Assembly: GCA_949987705.1 (NCBI GenBank)
Contig: OX465281.1
Span: 225,899,978-225,963,977, forward strand
Source of the DNA: Thereva unica
Taxonomy: Eukaryota > Arthropoda > Insecta > Diptera > Therevidae
Reading direction: 5' to 3'
Length of the DNA stretch: 64,000 nt
The translations under genes and the position numbers were made by a program. Under the pieces are notes generated by a model. That model did no database searches. It had not been told where the DNA came from and was given only the letters and a program-made list of their open reading frames with translations. Below are positions 42,485 through 53,462 of the stretch, one piece after another. Position 1 is the stretch's first letter. Each line of letters starts with the position of its first letter.

Positions 42485-43505
42485 GTTAGAAAAAGCGCTC
42501 GCGATGGACGGGATTCAATCTCTTCCTCGCTGTAGCCTAGCAGTCACACAGCAAGTGCTCCACAGTTTCGGGAGCTGCCCTGCAGAAATAAAAGCTACAA
42601 GCTCTGTTGTTGTTCTTAGCTCCCACCTCTTGAAATTTAAAAGATTTGCCCGTCTTTGTTTTATCGATTTGAATGAATCTTTTAGCTTGGCAAGAACCCT
42701 GGGTCCTTGCCCAGCAGAGCCGGCGCTTGGTTTTTTAGAGCCTGGTTCACTATGATATATTGCGCCCCATCAGCTGATCGCAGGACAATGGACGAAGACA
42801 CAAACACTTAAATATTTATTTCAGGTTTTCATATTTAATATCCTACGTAAATGCTCTGATAAAACTGTAACAGATTTGCTAGTGGATTGCACAAGGTTCA
42901 GAGAGATGCTATTATTTCTTTCATATAAAATATCAGAACGCTTTCTAAAAGCTAATTTAAGAAATTGTAGGCAGTTTATAAACTTTTTTAGGATCTTAAT
43001 TTCTTAAATTGCGCTCCTGTCCAATTGCGCCCGGTGCAAGTGCACCATTCGCACCTATGAAAGCGCCGCCCCTGTTGCCCAGCTATGAAGAAGCAGCTGA
43101 TCGACAGAAAGGTTCCGGGCCGACAAGTGATGAGTTTGCCCCTACTTTAGCCAGGATGTCGGCAATTTCATTACTAATGTGACTTTCGTGGCCCGGAATC
43201 CACATAACATACATATAACATTGTTCTTGCTGGATTTCAGAGATAGGACACAATCCAGGACAGTCGTTGATGACACCCTGTGATATTTAATGACCAAGAG
43301 GGCAGGTTGACTGTTCGAAAAAATAGCAATGTTAGAGCTATTTGGAGCACTTTAACACAAGTTTGAGCACACATCTGGATGGCGAGTACCTCTTCCTGGA
43401 AAACAGTGGGAATATAGCCCAGAGCCATGGATATTGTTCGCCTTGAGATGGCCCCACAGAAAAAACTCCAATGGTGAGATTTGGCGATATGGGTGACCAC
43501 ACTAT
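42485..43505 (-). pseudogene. RNase H domain remnant of an I/LOA/R1-group LINE, split by a hAT MITE
   Basis: On the minus strand 43470-43080 yields YIPTVFQEEVLAIQMCAQ (RNase H catalytic Glu region) and then WIPGHESHISNEIADILAK, the classic C-terminal RNase H block (W-PGH..NE.AD..A). After the MITE the frame resumes with text near NFKSWELRTTT. It is full of stops and frameshifts. It is more diverged than the LINE at 24.7-30.7 kb. Confidence 0.65.
42715..43074. mobile_element. hAT-type MITE, 360 bp, TSD TTGCCCAG
   Basis: Begins CAGAGCCGGCGCTTGG and ends AAGCGCCGCCCCTG, flanked by TTGCCCAG on both sides (42707-42714 and 43075-43082). Its right subterminal region has the near-palindrome GGTGCAAGTGCACC and the phrase TTGCGCCCGGTGC that mark a family also found at 46.2, 49.1 and 62.2 kb. 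Confidence 0.9.
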
Positions 43506-43591
43506 GTCACGAAATCAGTTTTCTGGAGGAGTTTAAATAAAATAAATAATCAACAGTACGAAGGGACTCACCTTTGAGCATTACTCTTTTA

Positions 43592-44535
43592 TATATGGGT
43601 GATTGTCATGAAATGGGGGTAATGGCTGGCTGGCCGTTGTTCTCTAGCTACAACGCCTCTAACAAATTTTTTCTGGGGTGAAAATCTCCATCCAGTAATA
43701 AAACATTCTCTCCTTCATCGCCTCCCGCGGCAAGCACTCTTGAACAAAATGACGGCCCTTCGACCACCGAAAATGTCGCCTCCGTAACCTGTCCATTTTC
43801 CGCTTTTACGTCACGGGACTACGTTTACGGAAAAACAGTGCATTATTGCCGCGCGCCTAGGGTCTCAAACGATAGCAGCAGTATTCCGAAACTGATCACC
43901 GGTATGTATTACGCGGGCGGATACCTGCTTAGTTAGATGTCAGTGTTTACATTCTGACTGTTGTTTGTTGCAAATTTCAATAAAAACTATAAAAATAGCG
44001 CACACGCAACGACAAATTGGTTGTCAAGTGGCACTAAGTAGTGAAACCGAATCGTCACAAGTTTCTTTATGAATGTTTATCCTCGCCGGACGTTTAGACT
44101 GTGAACAATTTATAAACAAGAGAGCAACCCTCAAGAAAATTATCGAAGAAAAAAAAACTGTCGCCTCCGTAATGTGTGTTTTCGTTGTGATATGTGTTGC
44201 AAATCTCTTTTAACTCGGTTCGGTATATTTGTTTGCATTTGTAGAGCAAGCAAATTTTCGGAAAAATTGTTTGCTCTCATTGATCATGAAAGCGACGGAT
44301 TTTTCGATGAAATGTCGCTACCGTAATTGTCGCCTCCGAAGCCATATAATTTCGGCTTTTCGATATAAACTTCTCACTGTCTATACCTCGTGTGTATTTA
44401 TGTGGAAATATACAGAAAGTACTTCAAAATAATGTTGAAAACACATGAGAAAATTTTTTTTCAGCACTTTTTTTTTTGTTCACAAATTTTTGTTCAAATC
44501 TCAAAAACTCCCATTTCATGACAATCACCCATATA
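43592..44535. mobile_element. Inverted-repeat element (936-bp core) with four internal TGTCGCCTCCG-type motifs
   Basis: Terminal repeats TGGGTGATTGTCATGAAATGGG (43596-43617) and its exact inverse (44510-44531) are flanked by TATA on both sides. This fits a TA or TATA duplication. TGTCGCCTCCGTAA occurs at 43774 and 44159, with variants at 44313 (TGTCGCTACCGTAA) and 44329 (TGTCGCCTCCGAA). No transposase frame. Just left of it (43556-43590) is AGTACGAAGGGACTCACC.., possibly an old family J tail. Confidence 0.75.
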
Positions 44536-45912
44536 CAAAAGCTTCAATGCAATGCAGAATGTACTTGTGATGATCTTCTTTTAGGTTCGGATCCACTTAC
44601 AGCAGAAAAACAGCATTTCCACTAAAATATTTTTTTTTAAATTTTATTTATTCTTTGCTGTATTATGGCTTTCTTTGTTGGGAATAGAGATTCTTTATTT
44701 GTTACTAGCCCAAACTTTTGCAGAAAAAATTCCATTTAAAAACAGAGAGCTTTTAATCTCTTGCTGCTTTCATATACTAGTACAAAAAATTTATCAGTTT
44801 CAATCGCAACTTTTTTCTAATTAACCCGAGTATCATTTAAGCAAGCATAACTCTCGACTCATTTTACAACTGGAATTAATTAAATTCAAATATTTCAAGT
44901 CACCTCAGCCATATTTGGAAGACACAGCACTACCTAGTTCGCAGCTTGAATTTACGACGACGTCAACCATGTTCCTATACTTTTGTTTAAAGGCGTGCAA
45001 CACGAATTACTTGAATGTTAATTTATCGAACTGATGGTCTATTAGTCCATTTATAGCAAGGTGACACAAACTGATTAAGATCTGACTGACTGAGGCTTTT
45101 GATAGATGCCTTCTTTATAGAAAATATATGGAGTTATACGTTTTTGATACTACCAGGAAATTGTGAATGAAGCATTTCAACTTGAAACGATTATTTCATG
45201 CGATGTTTATTTTATTCTGGAAGTGTTTTCTTTTGTGTGAATTTTGAAAAAATGTAGTGAAATTTTTAATTTATCTGGTTTTTTATAGAGGCTTGCACAC
45301 ACACACAGAAGCCTTTTGAGTAAAGTGACCGAAACTGTAAAGAAGGAAGTTAGCTTGGTAAAGCCAAAAGTATTTTATGACAATACAAAAACAAACTTAC
45401 TAATTCTATTTTGAGTTACCCCCTATCCCCTTTCTAAAATGCACACATATCACAGTTAACAATTTTTACCTTGAATATACAACTACAACTGTGTTTTTGT
45501 AATGTGCATCTGGGCTGGGGCTGCCATCCGACCGGGTTTTTCCGGATTTGTCCTAGTTCGGAGGGCGTCCGGGTACCGTCCGGGCGGAGTTTTGAAAAGT
45601 GTCTGGGTCAATTGAAGGATACTCAATAAATTAAATCAAAATCTTAGTTAAATATTGATTCTTAATCCGCATCCAAGCAAACTTCGGCGAAAATGCTCTC
45701 ACTTTATTTGAAAGTTCCAGTGACAATTCAATTATCAAACTTACACCGATGCGAAACGAAAAGAGGACTTAATCCAGTCGTTTAAGGAAACCAAGATTTT
45801 AGTTATCAAACCACTCAATGTCCAACCGATTTATTTTCAGATCAAAATGACCAAGCAGGTGGTATAAGAGTTATTAAGGTTTAAGTAGTAAACACTAAAA
45901 TAAAAGGTGGTC
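44536..45912. other. Stretch with no recognised gene
   Basis: AT-rich single-copy-looking DNA. Around 45525-45605 lies a GC-richer segment (TCCGACCGGGTTTTTCCGG..GTCCGGGTACCGTCCGGG) with internal CCGG repeats. No coding or element ends are recognised. Confidence 0.35.
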
Positions 45913-45975
45913 TTTTTTTATGTGGCAATACCAAGCTTAGAAGTCACCCTTTGTACCACCAGTCCGTCGCGATGC
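45913..45975 (-). mobile_element. 3' tail of a family J LINE, minus strand
   Basis: Reverse-complemented it reads GACGGACTGGTGGTACAAAGG, then TGACTTC, then AAGCTTGG, then CCACATAAAAAAAG, matching the 3' ends at 8.4 and 29.1 kb including the A run. The hAT element at 45982 inserted a few bases upstream of it. The LINE 3' UTR may continue at 48284. Confidence 0.75.
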
Positions 45976-46211
45976 ACGAAGCAGTGGCGTAGCGTGCGGG
46001 GTGCCGAGGGGGCCATTGCCCCGGGCGGCGTAGATGTTGGGGGCGGCGGCCAAACTGGTTCGAGCTAGAGATGCTGCTGGTAACATCAGGCCCTAAGCAT
46101 TGCCACATCCAGCACGATGTCCTGGCTGATGGTGTCTATAGGCCAAACCTAAATGGGAAGGGAAGTGAAGTCATGTGAAGTTAGGTACCATTCCATATAA
46201 ATGTATGGGAG

Positions 46212-47024
46212 CAAGGACGGCGCTTTCATAAGTGAAAATGGTGCACTTGCACCGGGCGCAATTTCAGAAATTAAGATTTAAAAAAAAATTGAAAAAGTGA
46301 TCCAATTGTCATATATTACACGAAATGCGCCTTCTGTGCGTTTTACCATTGCCTTCTGCAAGGTGTGGCCAATGCAATTTCATTTAGTTCGCCTGATTTT
46401 GTCGTCTTTCCTTTCTTGGCTGGCACGGTGCCATAGGTCATGATGTGTAATTCAAATAAGTCGTACTATTATAGATCACTACTTCGGCGAGAAACACCTA
46501 GATCGCCTCTGTTCTGAAGTTTTTGAAAGCGGCTTCTATGTCCAGTAAGGCTGTTAAGTGGACTGCTTTGTTATGCAAGACTCTACCGTAGAAACCAATA
46601 TATGCAGTGCAGTGACCATCTATTATCCTTCGAAATATAAAGGATTGGAGAACGACTTCGTTATGGAGATTCCAGTTTGTAGCATTATTAGTGCTGGAAA
46701 TAGTTAAGGAAGTGCAGCTTACAATGAAAATCATCGGAGAGCATTAATCAGCATTAGCGGGAGAGTTTTGTGAATTTAAAGCGTAAGTAAACTCAGCACA
46801 AAAGCAAGATCGCGCAGCAAATCCTGATTGGACAAAGGCAAGGGCGCGCTTTCATAGGTGCAACTGGTGTATTTGTACTGGGCGCAATTGGACAGGGCGC
46901 AATTTCAAAAAAGTGAAAGAATAATTCCGTGCCTTCATTTAAAATGAGTGTTTGTGTCTTCTTTCATTTTCCTTTACTGCCATCAAAAAATGAACAAAAA
47001 TGAAGGGGGCGCACGCCGGCTTAT
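46212..47024. mobile_element. Nested hAT-type element carrying a LINE RT fragment
   Basis: Left end CAAGGACGGCGCTTTCAT. The right end is degenerate (GCGCACGCCGG..). Flanks are TATGGGAG (46204-46211) and TATGAGAG (47025-47032), one mismatch. A second internal copy of the left end (CGCGCTTTCATAGGTGCAA) occurs near 46849. Between the two, the minus strand encodes HNKAVHLTALLDIEAAFKN, an RT motif A of the I/LOA/R1 type. The same layout is seen at 49.1-50.1 kb. Confidence 0.65.
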
Positions 47025-47915
47025 TATGAGAGTGACCAATATGGATGGTAGTAAGTGGATGTTACATCTACTTCAGTGGAAGTTACGTCTACTTTACTTC
47101 TGCGTTACTTTTCATTTAAGTTTGGTCTTATTTCTGGACTATAAAGTTGATGCATCAAAATTATCCAACCAAACTCTCCTATTTGACGGATTATCAAAAA
47201 AGCGTACGCCTGTGATGGAAGACAACCCCTTTTCTATTAGTAAATTATTTGGCGTAATTCTTTCGATTATTTGCAGGGCATAATTTCTCTAGTTGTCCAT
47301 ATTAGAGTTGAGAATGAAACGTCTTATTAATTGGAAATACAGAATGCAGACAAACAAATCTATTGAAATTTGGACAGGACAATGACGGTCGAGTCAGCTA
47401 ACTGAAAATATAAATGAGCATATTGTATGAGACTCTCAATGCGCATGGAAACAGCTATTTTAAGATTCCCTTCTTTTATGACGCGGGCTGTAAATGCTGA
47501 AGTTTGAGAAGGGCTCCAACAGCTGCCACATTTGTCCTTAAAATCCCCTTTCTACGATGATGGGAAATAAAACCTCCAGATATTGGACAGAGAATTGTTT
47601 AAGCTTAACCTCGGTCGTCTACGAGGCTTTCTATCTAAAGACAGACTGAAATAAATTACAGAGAGAAATTACTGATTCAAGCTCTCTGGGTTTGTTAAAG
47701 TTTATAATTCAGCCCAACCTTGAAGCACGGATATAGCCTGCGCCAAAACAATTGGAAATCTCAAAATCGATTTTTTTGATGCGCAGTGAAAGCCTCAAAT
47801 CTCCTCCACGAAAGTAGCTTCGAAAAGAAAAGTGCACCTCGTCATTCCGTTCGTTTAAAACCCCAAATCACCCGCTCATTTATATTTTCAATCAAAAATT
47901 CAATTCGTCTCACTA

Positions 47916-48095
47916 CGACTCTTGTCCTGGTCAGATGCTATGGTGGAGTGTTGTTCCCGGTAAACGAGTTTCAAAAGGGAAATTAAAATGCATATGCGCT
48001 TGAGTTTTATCCATACACGGAATGTTAATGTATGTGGGAGTTGTCATTGTTTCGCCTGCGCGTAAAATTCCCATTTATTTTGGCGCGCACTATAC
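47916..48095. repeat. Dispersed repeat C, copy 2
   Basis: CGACTCTTGTC, GGTCAGATGCTATGG, TTTTATCCATACA and GCGCGTAAA occur in the same order as at 278-420. Here the repeat is inside the hAT element, which suggests that copy 1 is a fragment of a related element. Confidence 0.5.
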
Positions 48096-48904
48096 CGAAC
48101 ATTCATTAGTTACATATGATTCATTGCGTTTACATGATGCCTTGAATTCTTGGATTGAAAATTACTTGAAATTCAAGTTGGGTTTTGATTTATTGATTAA
48201 AAGAATCAATTCGAAAGTAGGGGGCAGCAAATTTATGGTTCGCCCCGGGTGGCACAAATCCACGCTACGCCACTGGCACGAAGCCAAGGCCAATAACAGG
48301 CAGTGGAGCTATTTATGATCTCTGGGTGCAAGTATACACGCTTATACCAAGAGCAGTAGGAGATTTTTGAAGTGGGACAGGACAATTCAATAAATTGAGC
48401 AGTCAGTACAATATATCGTCGTGTAAGCGACAAATGTGCTGCCCAGGATAACTCCTGCTCAAGTCTTACCGTATTGAGTCTGTTAATTAAAAAGCTCCTA
48501 GAGCTATTGTAACTATGTACATATATGTATATACCCAAATAGAAATTTTCCCTAGTAATTCAACAGTAACAGGTTAGTGTTTCCATTTCTCTAAGAAGTA
48601 ACTGGCGAGGAAAACTCGTGAGGGCTTTGTTAGATTAAGTAACGCTAACTTTTGCAACTGCCTTGTAGGGAAAGTCTAGTCAGAAATTGACGAGCGCTTC
48701 GTCGTAAACTGGCCATTAATTTGCAACAAACTAGCCAGTCCTTGTAGTAAACTAGCCGATTACTTTCAAACACATATCCGAATTCCAGTACTTGAGAAAA
48801 AAATGCGGAAAGGACTTTACCTATCTTATAGAGAAAAAGTGGATTACAAAAGGATTTTGTGATAATATAACTTTTTGTAGGAAAATACTAATCCAGTTAC
48901 TTAT

Positions 48905-49111
48905 AGGAATCTACTAGAATAGTTTCGTCCCTATCATTTCCCATCGAGTTTATCGTACGGAAATACTAGAATAGTTTTTCTCTAGAATTTTCTCGCGAAG
49001 AACTTGTAGGAAAATGCTGGAGTAGCTTTTCCTTATCATTTTCTCTCGAGTTATTTGTAGGGAAAAACTAGAATAGTTTTTCCCCACATTTACTAACAAG
49101 TTACTCGTAGG
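48905..49111. repeat. Minisatellite, about 52-bp unit, 4 copies
   Basis: Units start near 48905, 48958, 49009 and 49061. Each has GGAAAATACTAGAATAG, TTTTTC, ATTTTCTC and CGAGTTATTTGTA with variations. A partial unit precedes them at 48879. The hAT element at 49112 inserted into the last unit; the remainder (GCCTCGTC..CTAGAAGAATTTC) lies at 50073-50100. Confidence 0.75.
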
Positions 49112-50064
49112 CAGGGGCGGCGCTTTCATAGGTGCAATGCACTTGCACCGGGCGCATTCAGGCGAGCCACTTAAAAAAAATTGAACAAGTGTTTCTGGGC
49201 CTTCGTTTTTATACCTATATGAAAGGAGCTGCACAGAGTGTTTGTATCTTTTTCCATTTTTCTTTACAAGGTGTGTTAAATCAATTCCATTTCGTTCACC
49301 TGTTTTCGTTGCCTATCTTTTCGTGGCCGGCACGGTGCCATATGTAGTTCTTGATTTCCATTTCGTACTAGTCGTACTATTATAGATCAATAATTCGACG
49401 AGAGACGCCGTATCGCCTCATTTGGGAAGTTGTTGAAAGCACCTTCTTTACCCAGAAAGACTTCCAAGGTGGACTGTTTGCAAGATTATGCAGTGGAAAC
49501 TAACACATGCAGTTTAGTGACCACCGATTATATCTTGAATTATGAAGGCTTGACATATGGGCCTTTATTATGGTCTATAGATTTGCGGAGCCCAGGATTC
49601 TGCTTGAAGCAGCTAGGGAAGTACACCAAAAAACATCCAGGAGCAGATGACGAGGTTGGTAGATATGCGAAGGATGGTGGCAGTGGCGCAGAAGGCCATC
49701 TACCAGAATCTTAAGCAGTACGAAGCTTAAAAAGACAGCATTAGCGGGAGAGTTTTGTGAAATTAAAGCGCAAGCAAACCTAGCATAAAAGGAAGATCGT
49801 GAAGCAAATCCTGATTGGACTCAGGCTTTCATAGGTGCAGTGCAAATGGTGCACTTGCACCGGGTGCAATTTCAGAAATTAAGATTTTAAGAAAAAAATT
49901 TAAAAGTCGAAAAAAAACTCGCCTTCATTTTCATATATTAAAAGAACTTTACATAGTGTTTGGGTCTTTTTCCATTGCCCTTCACTGCTATAAAATGTGA
50001 ACGGCTGATGGGGGCGCAATATCGCATACTACACCGGGCGCAAAAAAATTAAGCGCCGGCCCTG
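49112..50064. mobile_element. hAT-type element, 953 bp, TSD CTCGTAGG, carrying a LINE RT fragment
   Basis: Starts CAGGGGCGGCGCTTTCAT and ends AATTAAGCGCCGGCCCTG. The flanks are CTCGTAGG at 49104-49111 and 50065-50072, an exact 8-bp duplication. The left end with CACTTGCACCGGGCGCA recurs inside near 49825. The stretch between encodes, on the minus strand near 49470-49410, LEVFLGKEGAFNNF, an eroded RT motif A. It is therefore a longer relative of the element at 46.2 kb. Confidence 0.88.
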
Positions 50065-50303
50065 CTCGTAGGGCCTCGTCAAAACTAGAAGAATTTCTAC
50101 TTGGGTAGCAAGTTTTATATTAGCCGCGTTTTTCAAAATTCAACAGATGGACAGAGAATACAGACCTATTTTGATTAAATATCAATTCAAATTAGTACAC
50201 AGCTACAATTTAATACTTTTGGCCAATTTTTTTTTTTCGTTAGTAATATTATGATATACATATGTAGAAGTAAACCTAGTTCAATTTCACTCGACATATT
50301 TTT

Positions 50304-50536
50304 AACTTCCCAGTATAGGAAGTTATTGTAATCGGTCCGAAAATCGAAATCGAAAATTTCGACGTATTTTCATCTTTCAAGATCCCAGGAGCATTTTAAG
50401 CAAAAAATTGGGAGGAAGTATGTGTGTGTGTGTGTGTGCGTACGGATGTGGTCATTTTTTCCTGCACGATATCGCGCGAACCAAAACTGATATCGACTTC
50501 GTTGAGGTGTCGTTCGAAGCGTATTAACCATATATC
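50304..50536. repeat. Repeat family A, second locus, left part
   Basis: Starts AACTTCCCAGTATAGGAAG, continues CGGTCCGAAAATCG and a (TG)n run, then a tandem unit (TGCACGATATCGCGCGAACC, GTTCGAAGCGTATTAACC). This is the reverse of the end of copy 1 (12.9-13.19 kb). The family J LINE copy 3 interrupts it. Confidence 0.8.
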
Positions 50537-53462
50537 ATCACCCCATATCTTCGCGCTAAGTGAGACCCAAATCTTACCTAATGATGTCTTAGACAATTAC
50601 CAGGTTTCCGGGTACTCATTAGTGCATAATCTCTCCCCCCATAGGGGAGTTGCCATATATATTAGGAAAGACGTAGCTTTTCAGAAGGTGTACAACAGTA
50701 CATCGCCTGACTTTAACCACCTCGGCCTCAAAATTTTACTTCATAAGCACGTCATTTTCTTCTGTTTTCTATACAGGAGCCCTGATATAAATAATGAAGC
50801 CTCTTCCTTAGCATTTGACGCTATCTCTGAACGTATCTCCGAATTCTTATCCTTATACCCGGAGTGCGAAATCATTGTTGCGGGTGATTTCAACGTTCAC
50901 AACACAAATTGGCTGAATTATTCAAATGGCACCAGTGTTTCTGGCCGGGATGCCGAGCTCTTTGCAGAGACTAATAATCTTCACCAATTGGTTAAGTGCC
51001 CTACGCGAGTTTCTGACGCTGTAGATCAAGGGGCCCATCTCCTTGATCTTTTTCTCACCTCCCACCCTACGCGGTACTCCGTCGAAGTTCATTCACCTCT
51101 AGGCAGCTCAGACCACTACCTGGTCAGCGCAAGCTTCCCTTACCAATCATCCGTCTCAACCATACCAGCTCCTAGAAGAACTGTGTGGCATTATGGGAAA
51201 GCCAATTGGTTGGGGCTTATTCGCTTCTTCTGCTGACTGGGACCTGTGTTTTGTGAATCGCGATGCCAACTTTTCCGCTCTCTGCATCTCAAAAATCATA
51301 TTGGCAGGAATGCGTTTATTCATTCCCCATTCTACCAAATCCATTAAGCCAAGGCCGCATGGATGGTTTAATCAAGAATGTATGAACGCGATTAAAGCCA
51401 AAGAAACCGCCTATAGAGAGTTCAGGCATTCCCTGAGCGATTCATCCCGACGTGAGTACATCAGGTTGAGAAATGTCTGCAAAACCACCATCAAGAAAAC
51501 CAAAGCCTCCTTCCATGACAGGTTAAGAAACAAACTCATTAACACCTCTGCTGGCAGTAAAAACTTCTGGTCCTTGGTAACCTCCATCAGAAAAAATTTT
51601 AACTCATCGTCGTCTCCTCCCTTCATTCACGATGGGAAGGTATTAACAGAAAGCAAATCCAAGGCTGACTTACTCGCATTTCTGTTTGCCTCCAATTCTT
51701 CCTTGCCTGATACTGCCGTGCAACCCCCCATTGTAGAGGGTTCTGCTCACTCAATGGGCAGAGTTTTCTTCAGAACTCGTGAAGTGTTCAAGTGTCTCAA
51801 GGAGCTCGATCCCAATAAATCCACTGGCCCTGATAAAATTCCCCCTATGGTTCTTAAAAAATGCGCTTCACCTTTGGCTAAACCTCTGCGCAAACTCTTC
51901 GCCCTTTCTTACTTCTCCGGAGTTTTCCCTGACTCCTGGAAACTGGCTCATGTTCAGCCTATACCGAAAAAAGGTGATTCCAGCGACCCCTCTAACTACC
52001 GCCGAATAGCAATCACTTCTATCCTCTCCAAAACCATGGAGACAATAATAAACAGAAGGCTTATGGAATATCTTGAACGCAACCAAATATTGGATGACAA
52101 GCAGTACGGCTTTAGATCGAAAAGATCTACTGGCGACCTCCTTGTATGCCTAACTGAACACCTCTACCAAAACATTCATCGCTTTGGTGAATCCGGCCTG
52201 GTAGCTCTCGATATCTCCAAGGCCTTTGATAGAGTATGGCACCCCGCTCTATTGAGTAAACTCCATGCTATTGGCATCGACCTTCTTCTAAAGAATTGGA
52301 TTGAGAGTTTCCTTTCCGACCGCTCAATCAAGGTAGTATTGGACGGCGTTGAATCTAATCCCCACTCCATCTCTGCAGGCGTTCCCCAGGGCTCTATTCT
52401 ATCACCAGCTCTCTTCCTAGTTTTTATAAATGACCTGCTCTCAATTCCATCCAACTCCCTTCACAGCTTCGCTGATGACAGTACTTTGCGTTACTCGTAT
52501 AGCTTTGATAAAGCAAGACAAGCACGGGCCACACCTTGTCTGCTTGATCGTGAACTTATGTCCACTTCAATCAACAGGGACATAAAATTGATTCTTGATT
52601 GGGGCCTCATGAATCAAGTTGAATTCAACGCACAGAAAACAAAATACTGTCTCTTCTCTATGAAAACGCGCTCCCCAATCCCTCCCATTAAAGTGGACAG
52701 TCTAGAACTGATGGCTGAACCATCCCTCAATATCCTGGGCATAACTTTAACTGAAGATCTGCGATGGAGTAATCACATATTCCAAATCGCTAAACAAGCA
52801 TCTCAATGCTTGGGATTCCTTAAAAGATGCAAATTCCTCCTTCCGCCGTCGGCCAGGGCTATAATATACAAATCCTACATTCGGCCCCGCCTCGAATTCA
52901 ACTCATATCTCTGGGCAGGGGCACCGAGTACCACCTTAGCGTGGCTGGACAAGGTGCAGAACCGCGCTCTCCAACTCATTGGCGACGACGTCATTTGCTC
53001 CAAAATTGATTCACTAAGTCACCGCAGGAATGTAGCAGCCCTGGTAAAATTCTACCGCATCTACCATAACGACTGTTCCACCGAAATATATAATCTCCTG
53101 CCTTCACGGCGATGTTTTTCCCGCAACACAAGACTTGCCCATTCGGCTCATCCTCACTATCTACAGCCCTTATTTTCGCGCACACACCAGTTTAGTAATT
53201 CGTTCTTTTCGAGAACAACTCGACTGTGGAACAACCTTCCACAGTCAGTTTTCCCAAACTCTTATAACACCCAAGAGTTTAAACGCAAGGTTCATCTCCA
53301 CCTCCTCATGTACCCCCCAGACTCCCTTTAATCTGTTTTATTCTTTCTCTATCCTTCGAGCTAAGCTTACTACCAGACACCCGACGTTGACGTGTAAGAC
53401 ATGACGGACTGGTAGTACAAAGGGTGACACCTGAGCTTAGACTTTCACATAAAAAAAAAAAC
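50537..53462 (+). mobile_element. Family J LINE, copy 3: 5'-truncated inside the endonuclease
   Basis: From TCACCCCATATCTTCGCG this copy is almost identical to 26241-29170. It starts about 145 bp into the ORF, lacking the 5' UTR, and ends in the same 3' UTR and an A run (53450-53461). The insertion target is a 145-bp satellite unit of family A: the left flank ends at GCGTATTAACC and the right flank resumes CGAAATACGATCTG. Any target duplication is short or degenerate. Confidence 0.92.
50539..53331 (+). pseudogene. Endonuclease-RT ORF of family J copy 3, broken by a 5-bp deletion
   Basis: The endonuclease part (SPHIFALSETQILPND to LGSSDHYLVSASF) is in one frame that ends at 51236. The RT part is in another, open from 51193 to the stop at 53331. 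Copy 1 has CTTCTTCCAAGCCGCTGAC where this copy has CTTCTTCTGCTGAC (51224-51235), a 5-base loss that shifts the frame. The A run broken in copy 1 is intact here (six A near 51968), so the RT core from ADWDLCF to the end is whole, with LDISKAFDRVWH and SFADDSTLR. The Met at 51193 is a chance start. Confidence 0.9.

Larger units (their letters stand above)
45982..48275. mobile_element. hAT-type element, 2294 bp, TSD GCACGAAG, with a nested hAT element
   Basis: Begins CAGTGGCGTAGCGTG and ends CACGCTACGCCACTG (inverted), with the 8-bp duplication GCACGAAG at 45974-45981 and 48276-48283. Inside lie a second hAT element (46212-47024) and a copy of repeat C (47916-48095). No transposase domain is recognised in 47030-47900, so the element appears non-autonomous or gutted. 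Confidence 0.88.

Noticed and set aside
43556..43590. Sixth family J 3' tail (AGTACGAAGGGACTCACC)
   Set aside because: Short match with changes and no poly(A) run; kept only as a remark.
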